A stretch of DNA of 57,777 bases from Clostridiales bacterium (GTDB lineage: Bacteria; Bacillota; Clostridia; Christensenellales; JAISNN01). Shown here piece after piece: positions 9,488 through 19,200 of this stretch. The notes below the pieces were generated by a model. That model saw only the letters and a list, made by a program, of their open reading frames with translations, made no database searches and had not been told where the DNA came from. The translations under genes were made by a program, and so were the position numbers. Position 1 is the first letter of the stretch. Every line of letters starts with the position of its first letter. The stretch lies in NCBI GenBank assembly GCA_031275485.1, contig JAISOS010000063.1, positions 1 to 57,777 on the forward strand. The letters are read 5' to 3'.

Positions 9488-9516
9488 TTTACAAACGGCA
9501 AAATTTGTGTTAAAAT
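9488..9516 (+). promoter_or_regulatory. Promoter of the small lipoprotein gene
   Basis: TTTACA (9488-9493) and TAAAAT (9511-9516) are separated by 17 bases, and the start codon is 55 bases downstream. Confidence 0.65.
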
Positions 9517-9570
9517 ATACGCATATCAAGTCTATCACGGACTTTAAACAAAACGGAGGGATTTTTTTTA

Positions 9571-9984
9571 ATGAAGAAAAAGGTAACATTATTCGCGCTT
9601 GTAGTATCGCTTGTCGTTATGATAACCGCTCTGTCGAGCTGTTCGCTGATCGTTTCGGGTAAATATTCGGGCGGAGCGAGTACGGCGGAAGAGTCGGCAG
9701 AGGTTCTCGACGGTGTTTTTGAATTCAAAATTACGGGAAAGATGACATATAAAGGTCAGTCGAAAATGACCGGCGACGACGGGCTTATAGTGAAAGATGT
9801 CGAGTTTTCGGGAAAGTATACGGTGGAAGCGGGCAAAAACGGCATTTATAACGTCTATATTGACGGCAAGGATCAGGACGGCAACAACACTTTCTACGGA
9901 ATTAAGACCTATTTTGAGGGCAATAAACAAATACTTGTCTATTGGGATGGCGACGACACGTCCGCATACGTCTATAAGAAGTAA
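9571..9984 (+). CDS. Small lipoprotein of unknown function
   Basis: The 137-residue product has a signal peptide ending in a lipobox, ALSSC, with the lipidated cysteine at residue 24. The mature part is a short beta-rich domain with a central GLIVKDVEFSGKYTVEAGKNGIY-like segment. The ATG follows AACGGAGGGA. It is a single-gene unit with its own promoter and a strong terminator. I do not recognise a family; it should sit on the outer face of the cytoplasmic membrane. Confidence 0.7.
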   Translation: MKKKVTLFALVVSLVVMITALSSCSLIVSGKYSGGASTAEESAEVLDGVFEFKITGKMTYKGQSKMTGDDGLIVKDVEFSGKYTVEAGKNGIYNVYIDGKDQDGNNTFYGIKTYFEGNKQILVYWDGDDTSAYVYKK

Positions 9985-10010
9985 ATTTACGGAACAAAAA
10001 ATACTTTAAT

Positions 10011-10057
10011 CATAAAACGCGCCCTCCGAAACTCGGACGGCGCGTTTTATGATTTTT
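10011..10057. terminator. Bidirectional intrinsic terminator
   Basis: A nearly perfect hairpin (arms CATAAAACGCGCC.TCCGA and TCGGA.GGCGCGTTTTATG around a short loop) is followed by ATTTTT and preceded by an A-rich run. It ends the lipoprotein unit and could act on the converging strand. Confidence 0.8.
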
Positions 10058-10230
10058 AAAATATAAGGAAAAAAAGTTTTTTTGAAAAATGTCGGCATAG
10101 CGGCAAACTTTAACGGCTATGCAGAGACGTCTTTGTCGGCCGTTTCTCTGAGCGTACGGGGCGATGCGCGAGGCGGCAATCGTCGCTCTGCAAGTCTTGG
10201 GCAAGGCTAAAAAAACGACCGGAAAACGCT

Positions 10231-11037
10231 TTAAAAAACTATAGGATACATTTCGGGTTTATGTTTCAAGTAGCAGGCGAAGAAATTAAAGCCGAGTTCT
10301 TTGGCGGTTTTCGCAACCAAGCTGTATTTTTCCGCGACGCGGGTCGGCTGGTGCGCGTCGGAGGAGAACGTAATCAATTCGCCGCCGAGCTCGCGATAGC
10401 GTTTTATCAAGTCCGCGCCGGGAAAAAAGTCGGTTTCGGCGGTCTTGACGTGCGAATTGATTTCCAAGCATTTGCCTTTTTCGATCATTTTTCTAAAAAT
10501 ATCGTCGAAAAGCCCGTCGTAATCGGCGTATTTGAATTGAAAGGGAGCCTTTCTCGCGATATAGCCGATATGACCGACGATATCGTACGGCATATCGATA
10601 TCGAGGCTTTCGCGGATTGCCCTTATATACGGCAAAAATATTTCGTCCTTCGTTTTGCCATCGTAATACGATTCGACGTAAACGTCTTGGTTTTCGACGG
10701 TGTGAACGGAATTAATGATAAGATCGATATCGTATTCGTACCGCGAAAGCTCGTCCCGGCACATTTTTTCGGTTTGGCGCGAATATCCGCACTCTATCCC
10801 GAAGGCGAGTTTGATTTGTCCGGCGTATTTTATTTTGGCGGCGGACACCGCCTTTGCGTATGCCGCGATATCGAGCTGGGGCACGGGTTTCGGGTTTTCA
10901 CAAAAGAGAAAATCTCTGTCGAGATGGTCGGTTACGGCGAGATAGTCGAGCTTTAAACTTACGGCGGTTTGTATAAGTAAATCAAGAGGCATAACCGAAT
11001 CGGCGGAATATTCCGAGTGTGTGTGCGAATCTATCAT
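10231..11037 (-). CDS. PHP-domain histidinol-phosphatase-like protein
   Basis: The 268-residue product starts at MIDSHTHSEYS (ATG at 11037). An upstream in-frame extension to 11163 is not supported, because PHP proteins begin at this motif. Metal-binding motifs are in the usual order: DSHTHSEYS, AVTDHLD, FGIECGYS, IINSVHTVE, DIVGHIGYI, LEINSHVK and SSDAH. The family member HisK converts histidinol phosphate to histidinol in histidine biosynthesis, but PHP phosphoesterases with other substrates look similar. No other his genes are in the window. The ribosome binding site is weak. It is cytoplasmic. Confidence 0.75.
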   Translation of the reverse strand: MIDSHTHSEYSADSVMPLDLLIQTAVSLKLDYLAVTDHLDRDFLFCENPKPVPQLDIAAYAKAVSAAKIKYAGQIKLAFGIECGYSRQTEKMCRDELSRYEYDIDLIINSVHTVENQDVYVESYYDGKTKDEIFLPYIRAIRESLDIDMPYDIVGHIGYIARKAPFQFKYADYDGLFDDIFRKMIEKGKCLEINSHVKTAETDFFPGADLIKRYRELGGELITFSSDAHQPTRVAEKYSLVAKTAKELGFNFFACYLKHKPEMYPIVF

Positions 11038-11409
11038 AATTTGATTTTTTTTAACGCTCTTAGTATTGACCGTTTTTCTTTCGGTCGGAGCGGTATCCTT
11101 TAGTCGGAAAAGGAGAAGAATGTTTATTTTTTGAGAGGGAATTTTCGCCGCGCCCCTTTCCAAAAGATTTTAATGTTTTCTTATAGTTTATTCAGATCGG
11201 GCGCCGCGTACAAATTTTACGGCAAAGCGGTCTGTTTCCGGCTCGTCGTCTTTAACGAAAAAGGACGCGGCGGCGGAATAAAACAAGGCAAGCGGCGCGG
11301 TTTTGCGGTAAAGCGGACGGAGACTTAAGCGACGTAATTTTGCGATGAAGCGGGCGGTAAGGAAATTGTAATAAAAAGTATCCGCGCAATTCGCGAGTTA
11401 AAGAGTCGC
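11038..11409. other. Intergenic region without a recognised gene
   Basis: This gap separates the PHP gene from the RimK-like gene, both on the minus strand. At about 11140-11170 a half-site of the palindromic dispersed repeat (CGCGCCCCTTTCCAAAAGATTTTAA) can be recognised. No other element was identified. Confidence 0.4.
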
Positions 11410-12777
11410 TTACAACTTTAAGGCGGTTAAAATTTCGTCGAGAATCCCTCCCGCGATATCCGCGCCGACGGTGTTTTCCAGACCTGTAAAGCCCGCGTTG
11501 CTGTTCATTTCCAGAAGATAACGGACGCCGTTGCCGTCCGCCGCGATATCCGCGCCGCCGAAAAATAAGCCCGTGAGCGCGGCGGCGGTTTCGGCCATTG
11601 ATTTTTCCTCACGCGAGGGTTCGTATGCGAAAGACCTCGAGCCTTGCGCAAGGTTTGCGCGGAAATCCGAATCGTTTCGGCGCAGAATCGCGCCCGCAAT
11701 ATTCCCGTTTATTACGTAGATACGAATATCGGCGGAAGACTTTTTTTCGCCGCAATCGGTTGCGGAGCTCAAAGACGGAGCTTTCTTATTTTTTCCGCCG
11801 TTTCCGGAGCTTGTGAGGGACGCTACCGCGCCGTAATTCGCCGCGTGGTTTAAAGACGGTTTTTTTTCGTTTTTTACGCCGTTTCCGGCAAGTACGCCGA
11901 ACCTTGCCGCGACGGGGTTTGCTTTGAGGCTTAACGCGGTAATGACGGGATTCAACGCGTCGGCCGAAAGACGCGCCGAGTCGTTTACGCCGCGCGCTTC
12001 TCCGCAGTTGTCCGCCGCGGAATTCGGCGCGACGATTTCGGAAGGCCTCGCTCCGTTTAAAGGATAGGGCGGATTATTCGCGGCGATATTTTGCGGGGCG
12101 TTCAAAAAGCGCGACGAATCGCTTGTGTCAATAAATTCCTGAAAAAGGAGAGGAACGCGTGAGCGGGAGATTACGGTGTTTTTTAATTCGTCAAAATTCC
12201 CGGCTAAATAGACTTGCTCGCCGAGCGAGCCGCGCCGCTCCTTGACGACGAGGGGAAAGCCCAGAGCGTCGGCGGCGGTTTCCAGAAAGGACAAGTCGGA
12301 ATAGCCGATGTTGTGAAAGGTCATAGGCGCGATTACGGTTTTCGGCATTCTGATTTTGCCTTGCAACGCGAGCGCGGTCAGCGCCTTGTCGTCGCAAATC
12401 TCGATTGCGCGGCTTCCGTTAAAAACCGGAAGTCCCGCGTTTTCGAGAACGCGGCAGAGGATTGTGTCTTTGTCCCAAAAGACGGCGAACGCAAACTCGG
12501 CTAAATTGCGCGGAAATTCCTTCGGAAGTTTTTCGGGACGGGGCATACGCGGCGCGTGCGCGGCGGTTTCTCCCGCGCTTCGCGATTCGAAGGCTTGACG
12601 GCTAAACGCGCGCGGCGGCGCGTCTAAGGCGAGAAACTCCGTCAAATCGGTATTTTTAACGGCGAACATCCGGACGCCTCTTTTTTCTGCGGCGCAAAGA
12701 AAACGCGAGACGCAGGGCGGCGGCGCGCAGGGCGACAAAAATCCGTTATATACGATGAGCGCGTTTGAGGCTTCCAT
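11410..12777 (-). CDS. RimK-like ATP-grasp ligase with a long internal insertion
   Basis: The 455-residue product matches the ATP-grasp family that forms amide or peptide bonds (RimK, LysX, GshB-type). Residues 98-148 hold the pre-ATP-grasp core (FWDKDTILCRVLENAGLPVFNG, then CDDKALTALAL). The nucleotide-binding part is FPLVVKERRGSLGEQVYLA (about 174-192), and the C-terminal core is DIRIYVINGNIAGAILRR with VRYLLEMNSNAGFTGLE. Residues 221-348 are an Ala/Ser/Asn-rich insertion with two similar units (GNGVKNEKKPSLNH at 298 and GNGGKNKKAPSLSS at 325), absent from typical ~300-residue relatives. The start lies 7 bases from the -10 box, so the mRNA may be leaderless. The substrate is unknown. Confidence 0.7.
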   Translation of the reverse strand: MEASNALIVYNGFLSPCAPPPCVSRFLCAAEKRGVRMFAVKNTDLTEFLALDAPPRAFSRQAFESRSAGETAAHAPRMPRPEKLPKEFPRNLAEFAFAVFWDKDTILCRVLENAGLPVFNGSRAIEICDDKALTALALQGKIRMPKTVIAPMTFHNIGYSDLSFLETAADALGFPLVVKERRGSLGEQVYLAGNFDELKNTVISRSRVPLLFQEFIDTSDSSRFLNAPQNIAANNPPYPLNGARPSEIVAPNSAADNCGEARGVNDSARLSADALNPVITALSLKANPVAARFGVLAGNGVKNEKKPSLNHAANYGAVASLTSSGNGGKNKKAPSLSSATDCGEKKSSADIRIYVINGNIAGAILRRNDSDFRANLAQGSRSFAYEPSREEKSMAETAAALTGLFFGGADIAADGNGVRYLLEMNSNAGFTGLENTVGADIAGGILDEILTALKL

Positions 12778-12784
12778 ACGTAAT

Positions 12785-12790
12785 ATTATA
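12785..12790 (-). promoter_or_regulatory. Extended -10 promoter of the RimK-like gene
   Basis: On the minus strand the sequence reads TGGTATAAT, an extended -10 element, ending 7 bases before the ATG at 12777. The -35 region is poor. Transcription would start at or within a base or two of the start codon, and no ribosome binding site is present. Confidence 0.5.
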
Positions 12791-13158
12791 CCATATAAAA
12801 AGAAAAAAGTAAGCGCGGAACGGGGTAAGATGAAAAAAATTTTCGAAAGTTCGGCGAAAAAAACTAATTGAGGCGACTCCGTTTGACCGGAACTATAAAA
12901 AAACGCCGAAGTCTTTCAAAAAAGGGAATGTCGGGGACGGTCTTTTTTCCGGAAAAGAGCTTTCTCACCGCATAATTTAAAAAAGAAAAGGTTTTCTTCG
13001 CGCAATTATTAGACGGAAAAAGACCGCTTTTGTTTCAAAAAAACGAGGCGTTCGTTTGAAATTTACGCGTTGAAAGGAAAACGGCTCGCAATTATCCCTC
13101 CCAAAAGGGTTTTTATGAAAAAAAATTAAAAATTTTTGAACTTTTTTTCAAAAGGGTA
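12791..13158. other. Divergent intergenic region, AT-rich
   Basis: Separates the minus-strand RimK-like gene from the giant lipoprotein gene. It contains long A runs and, near 13134-13154, an inverted repeat TTTTTGAA..TTTCAAAA. No gene was seen. Confidence 0.4.
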
Positions 13159-13187
13159 TTGACTAAGTTTGATAAGTGTAGTAAAAT
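13159..13187 (+). promoter_or_regulatory. Promoter of the giant lipoprotein gene
   Basis: TTGACT (13159-13164) and TAAAAT (13182-13187) are spaced by 17 bases. The leader to the ATG at 13239 is about 45 bases. Confidence 0.7.
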
Positions 13188-13194
13188 AACTATG

Positions 13195-13218
13195 CTAAGA
13201 TTATCCCTAAGATTATCT
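13195..13218 (+). repeat. 12-bp tandem repeat in the leader of the giant gene
   Basis: CTAAGATTATCC at 13195-13206 is followed directly by CTAAGATTATCT at 13207-13218. The pair lies near the predicted transcript start and 6 bases before the ribosome binding site AAGGAGG. Confidence 0.7.
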
Positions 13219-13238
13219 TAATTAAGGAGGGCATTTTT

Positions 13239-16200
13239 ATGTCAGCTAAAATTGGTATCAATAAGATATTGATTTTTGTAGTGAGCCTTGCGCTGGCTCT
13301 CGTCGGCTTTACGGCTTGCGTGTCGAAGGTGACGCCTACGGGAACCATTAAGACGGAAGCGTGGGAAGGGAACCGGACGCTCGAGCAGGTATTGGATACC
13401 GTCGCGGGCGTTCAGGAAAACGGAAAAGATCAGGACTTTTTCTCGGTGGAGACGACGCTCGAGTTTTATGCGGGCGAAAGACTTGTCGTGCTGAGATTTC
13501 AGGCGAACTTTAATCTTGACGACAGCGCTGAGGACGAGATGCTGCTTGAATTAGTGGACGAAACCGACGAATATATCGTTATCGGCGGAATCTACTCTAA
13601 AAACCGCGAAATATACATTACGTCCGGCAACTTCAACTTCACTATAGAGGACGTGGATTTGCTGAACGGCGTGGCGGGCGCGCTCAGCAAGTTTTTTGCG
13701 ATTGACGTGGGAGACGTTCTCGGCGGAATTTCCATTGAAGGAATGGACATTACGGCGATACTCGGCGGCGTGCTGTTCCCGAGCGCGGTAGTTACGACAA
13801 GGGCTCCTTTAAGGGGTCAGTCCGGAGACACGTATATGACCGTCGAAGCCCAAATGGATCTCGACGCGCTTGTGTCGGTAGTTTTGGGCGTTACGGGAAT
13901 GGTGAACGACGCCGTTTTGTCGGCGATGGGCGTCGATTTGAACCAGGTTCTCGAAGACCTTACCGGTATGCCGCTTATCAGCGTGACGGACGGCGAGGGC
14001 GTTATTACAAAACAAGGTTACGACGACTTTCTGGCGGAAATTATCGGAGTCAAGGACGGCGGCAAGCCGTTCGCGGGAACGACTCTCGTTATAAACTTAG
14101 TCAACGGGGAGCTTAGCGATGTGGACATAATCGGCAAATACGCCAAAGCGGGGGAGAGTTCCGTAAGCGTGGGCGCCGGTTTCAGAGCAATAAGCGTTTC
14201 GCCGGAAAAGACGGATATAATAATGCCGGACTTTGTCAGCGACTTCGATTTCGGATCTATACGGTTAGTCGGCGAGGGGACCTTGCCGGAAATAGGCGAA
14301 GTGGATATAATCTTAGATTTAAGAATTAAGCCCGATTTAATCGACGGAAAGGACGCGAACGAAATTTCATACATAGTGAACCGCAAGGATAACGGCGAAC
14401 TCGTTATGGCGGGCTATTATAAGGAGGGTTCTATATATCTTGATTTGAGCACGGTTACGATCCCTCAGCTTGGCGGTTTGAGCTTAAACGAGATGGGCTT
14501 GGGCAAGCTCAAAATAGACGGCGTCGATTTGCAGGCGTTACTGGCGGAGTTGGTAGGCGCGATAACGGACGCGGCGACGGGTCTTGCGGACGGAATTTTG
14601 AACGGTGACGGCGAGCCCGCGTCCGCGGCGGTATACGCGATAGGCGCGGACGACGGCGTAACCGTGGACGTGAATTATTTGTTCGGTATTTTGGTTGCCG
14701 GCATAGGTACGGGCGACGGCGAGATTTATTTTGATCTCGCGTCCTCGACCATAGAGAAATTACTGACGGATCTCGGCGTGGCGAACGAGATAGACAAGTT
14801 TGCCGGAAAGAGCTTCTACGACGCGGAGGGCGAGCCTATAGAGGAATTGCAGGTCATAGCCGACGCGCTGTCTTTTATCGGCGTCGATTTAATCGACCTT
14901 TTGGACGGCTTAGGCGGCAAGGTAGAGGACTTTGTCAACGGCTTGGGTCTCGATATAAGGTTCTCCGCTCTCTATAAGGACGGGTTGGGTTTGAAAGTGG
15001 ATGTTAATGCCGGCGACGCCGACGTCGGGGATTTGACGCTCCGCGTGGCGAAATACGGCGACGGATCGGCTAAATATTATTTTCCGTCGGATTTGGACGC
15101 GTACCGCACGTTCGATTATTCCAATATATCCTTTTCGGGGGCGGTTTTGTTGCCCGGCATGAGCGCGGAGTCGGAATATACGCTCGTCGTTTCAAATATA
15201 GATAATATCGACGAGCTTGCGGTTTCGTGGACGGTAAGCGACCAAAACGGCGCGGACATTATCGGCGTGTATTATTACGGCGGTACGCTGTACGCGAACC
15301 TCGGGGCGGAAACCGAAATATTAGGCTTTACGCTCGGCGACTTAAATTTAGACAAAATCGCGATAGATATAGAGGAGTTCATAAACGGAATGACGAACGG
15401 GGAAAGCGGGATTCCGGCGACGTCTGCGGACGAAAGCGCGGCGCCGACCCTGGACGACATAATCGCTTTCTTCGATATTACGGAATTAGGAGGCGACGGC
15501 AAGACCGGATTCGCTCTGACGAACGAGGGCTTCTTAGGATTAGTCGAGGAGCTTGTGGGTTCTTCGCTGTATAACGGATTGAAAAGTTTCCTGCCTCCCG
15601 TCGAGGCGTATGCGAACGCAAGCCTGTTCGAGTTGCTGTTCGGCTTCGAGCTTGGATATTTCGAGGAGAAAATAAGCTTTACGGCTGATTTTAAAACCGT
15701 TTATTTCGGACTCAACGCTGAAAAGGGCGTCTATTCGGCTAACAAGATAGAAAAAGACTCCGAGGAAGCGAAAAGTTATATTAATATGGACGAGTTGTTC
15801 GGGAGCGTATCCTTTACGGGTAAGATCGATTTACTCGGCGCGGATATGAAAAAGCTTGATTTCGAGCTTATAGTGACCGACATTTTAGATCTTGACAACT
15901 TAAAGCTGTCTTTCGAGGCGACTGTCGGTTCGACGCCGTTCTTCTCGCTGTATTACGACCAAGCGGAAAAGAACGTATATTTGGACGTGGGTTTAGTCGA
16001 GCTGTTCGGGTTGTCCGTCATAGATATGAACATAGGTAAGATTATCGTGCCTAACGTGGATTTGGCGGGGATATTGTCCGGCAGCGGGGAAGTTCCTTCC
16101 GCGAGCGCGGACGAAAGCGGGGATTCGCCGGTGTCGGCGGAGGAGCTTTTCTCCTGGCTTTCCGGCGAATACAGAGACGGCGTAATCAGTCTGGGCTTAG

Positions 16201-19200
16201 ACCAGACGGGAATTAAAAATCTTTTACAAAAAATTCTTTCGGAGTCGCTTTACGCCTATATCGGCGCGATTTTGCCGCCGTCCGAGGTTTCTGCCGTTTT
16301 GAATTCGGAAGACGGCTATGCCGCGCTGAATTTGGCGTTTGCCGCGGAGAATATGGGCTTCACTTTGAGCGGAATAAAATTCGCGGCGGACGAGGCTAAG
16401 AGTCTGTCGGCGAGCGACGGCTACGTTGAGCTGAGCGAAGATATTCTGCTTGGCAATATAGCGTTGTCGGGTCGGGCGGCGATACCGGGCACGAGCGGCT
16501 TGTACGATTTCGAGCTTATCGTAACGGGTTTGAACGATCCCGAGAACTTCGCTTTTTCTCTCGAAACTAAGCAAGGTGACGCGCTTGGCTTATCCGTATA
16601 CTATATAAGGGCGGAGAAAAGCGCGTACTTCTATTTCGGCGAATTCGATATATTCGCGTTCGATCCTGCGGTATTGAATATGCGGAAGATTAAGCTTGTC
16701 AATATAGACATAGATCCGGGCGCGGTTATACCGAGCGCCGAGAGCGGCGCGGCGGGAGCCGCGGACGAGGGGAGCGGTCTTCTCGACGGGCTTGACTTTG
16801 CGGAGCTTTTGGAAGAGATATTCGGCATGGTAACCAATACGTACAACAATACGTCGGGCGTACTGACGTTGGGTCTGTCGAACAATAACTTCGGAAAAAT
16901 TATAGATACGGTTTTGGGCGAATATCCGAGGCTACTTGATATAGCCTACGACTTAATACCGGGCTTTTCTTTCAGCGCCGATTGGGATTCCGCGCAGGGC
17001 TCTCTCGGTTTCGGACTGACGGTGTGGGACGCGCTTGAATCGGGCATAAACAAGGAAGCCGACGCGGCGGCCTATGTGAGCGGTATAGCTTTCGGTTTCG
17101 ACGAGACTTTGCCGAATAACGGCGGAGCCGCCGTGCCGCAGAACAAGGAAAGCTTCCTGACCTTAGAACAGCTGTTCCGCCATATACAGATAAACGGAAC
17201 GGGCTCGGTTGCGGGCGCGGGCGAGGTGGATTTCCAAATCAACCTCGACATCAATCTTGAAAACACCGCAAACGCGGAGTTCAGCTTTATAGCGAATAAC
17301 GCGGACGGCATAGTGTTCGCGCTGTACAATTTCGGAAACGACGTGTACGCCGATATTTCGGGCATAGCGCTCGACAAGCTGAATCCGGGCGCGATTTTGA
17401 GGGAAAAAATAGTAATATCGGGTCTTAACGCCGCCGACGTCATCAACGGCATAATCGGCGACCTTTTGGGCAGTTTCTCCGACATAGGCTCGGAAACGGC
17501 GGGCGGGATTCCGTCGACCGCGGACGAGGGCGAGGGTCCGGAGGACGCGTTCAAAAGCTTGTACGATATTCTCGACCGGTTAAATCCTACGCTGTCTCTC
17601 CTGGGCGCGAATATCGAGCTGTCGCCGGCGAAAATAGAAGATTTGCTGTCGACCGTTTTGGAAATGGATTTAGGTTTTGTGTTCGATCAATTCCTGCCCG
17701 GCGCGGAGATAAGCCTTGATTTCAGCGATTTTCTGAATATCGGCTTTGACGCCTATCTGAATTATAATACGACGACGCAAACTAAGGAGACTTTGTTCAG
17801 TTTCAGACTTAACGAAGGCGACGGTCTTGTATTCGGGAGCTTCGAGAGTTATTTGGACGTTAAGGATGACGCGGCCTTTAAGACCGTAGACCAAATCCTC
17901 GCGGAATTTCAGTTGCGGGCGAGGGTGGAGGCGGACGTCACCCTGACGTTGGACAACGGACAGGCGAGTGAAGACACCGTCGAAAACTTTATCAATAATA
18001 TTCTGGGCGCGGCGACGGACGACGATTCGGGAGATACCGCGTGGGGGCCGCTCGGGGAAATCGATATCGTATACACGGACAGAGAAGAGCTGACGTACGG
18101 CTTTATCGCCGACGTGAAACTCGACCCTAACGACATTAAGAACACGGACGTCCTTATAGAATTATACACGGGCAAGAACGCGGCGAGGCGGCTTATGTTC
18201 GGTTTCTATATCGACGACGGCATAGGCTTTATCGACCTCACCGGACTCGTGGGCGCGGCCGAATACGGTAACAAGGACGGATTGAGACTCGCCGTAAACG
18301 AAGTCAACATCATGGGCATCCTGAAATCTATAATTCCGGAGACGCTCGCGGCGACGGCGAGCGGGGCGGGAGGCGTCGCGAGCGTCGCTTCCGACGTGAA
18401 TATCTCGCTTCCGATGAGCATCGAGCTTCTCAAAAACATTTTGGGTCTGCTCGCGAATAAACCGGCGGAGGACGCGGAGATTCCTATTCCGAACCTCGGC
18501 TTCGAGAATTTCAAGATAGACCTGAACAATTTTACGGCGTCGGGAACGGTTTCCGCTTTCGGAACCGCCGCCCGTCCGCAGATAACGCTGGACGTGGCGG
18601 GCAGGCTCGACGCCGCGCGCGAGGGCGCGGTCGATTTCGGCTCCTTTAAAGCCAACAAGAACCTGTTCGTTCTCGTCAACGCAAAGTACGGTCTCGGCGA
18701 CTTCGCGGGAATACTTACCATACTCGACAACTCGCTGAGTACAAGCGCCGCAAGTCGGGATATGTTCAACGGCAATATCCTCGTGCAGAACAAGGAATCG
18801 CTGGCGACCGGCAAAAGCGATTTTAATCAGACGAGCAGTATCTATATCTTTAAGATAAAAGAGGGTGGGACGTCCGGCTCGAACGATCCGATGAGTTCGC
18901 AATATAATTATTCCGGTCTCGGGCTTAACAACGCGCTGGGAATCTTGATCGACACGAGTTATAACTTTACAATCAGAACAAGCGATCTGATACCCGACTT
19001 TCCTACGACCGGCACCAACGGAAGCTCTAACAGCGTGAGCTATAAAAGCGGAGCTATCGTTACCCAGGGCGATTTGGATTTGGCTTATTTCTTCGCGCTG
19101 AAAGAAACCTCGCTTGAAGTATACGCCAGAATCGGAGGAGAAATTAGGGTAGGGTCTAACATATCCGTTACGGCAAGTGCGCTTTCAGTAGACGCAAGCG

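Noticed and set aside
10261-10956. 231-codon plus-strand open frame
   Set aside because: It is the antisense of the PHP phosphatase gene, which carries all the metal-binding motifs.
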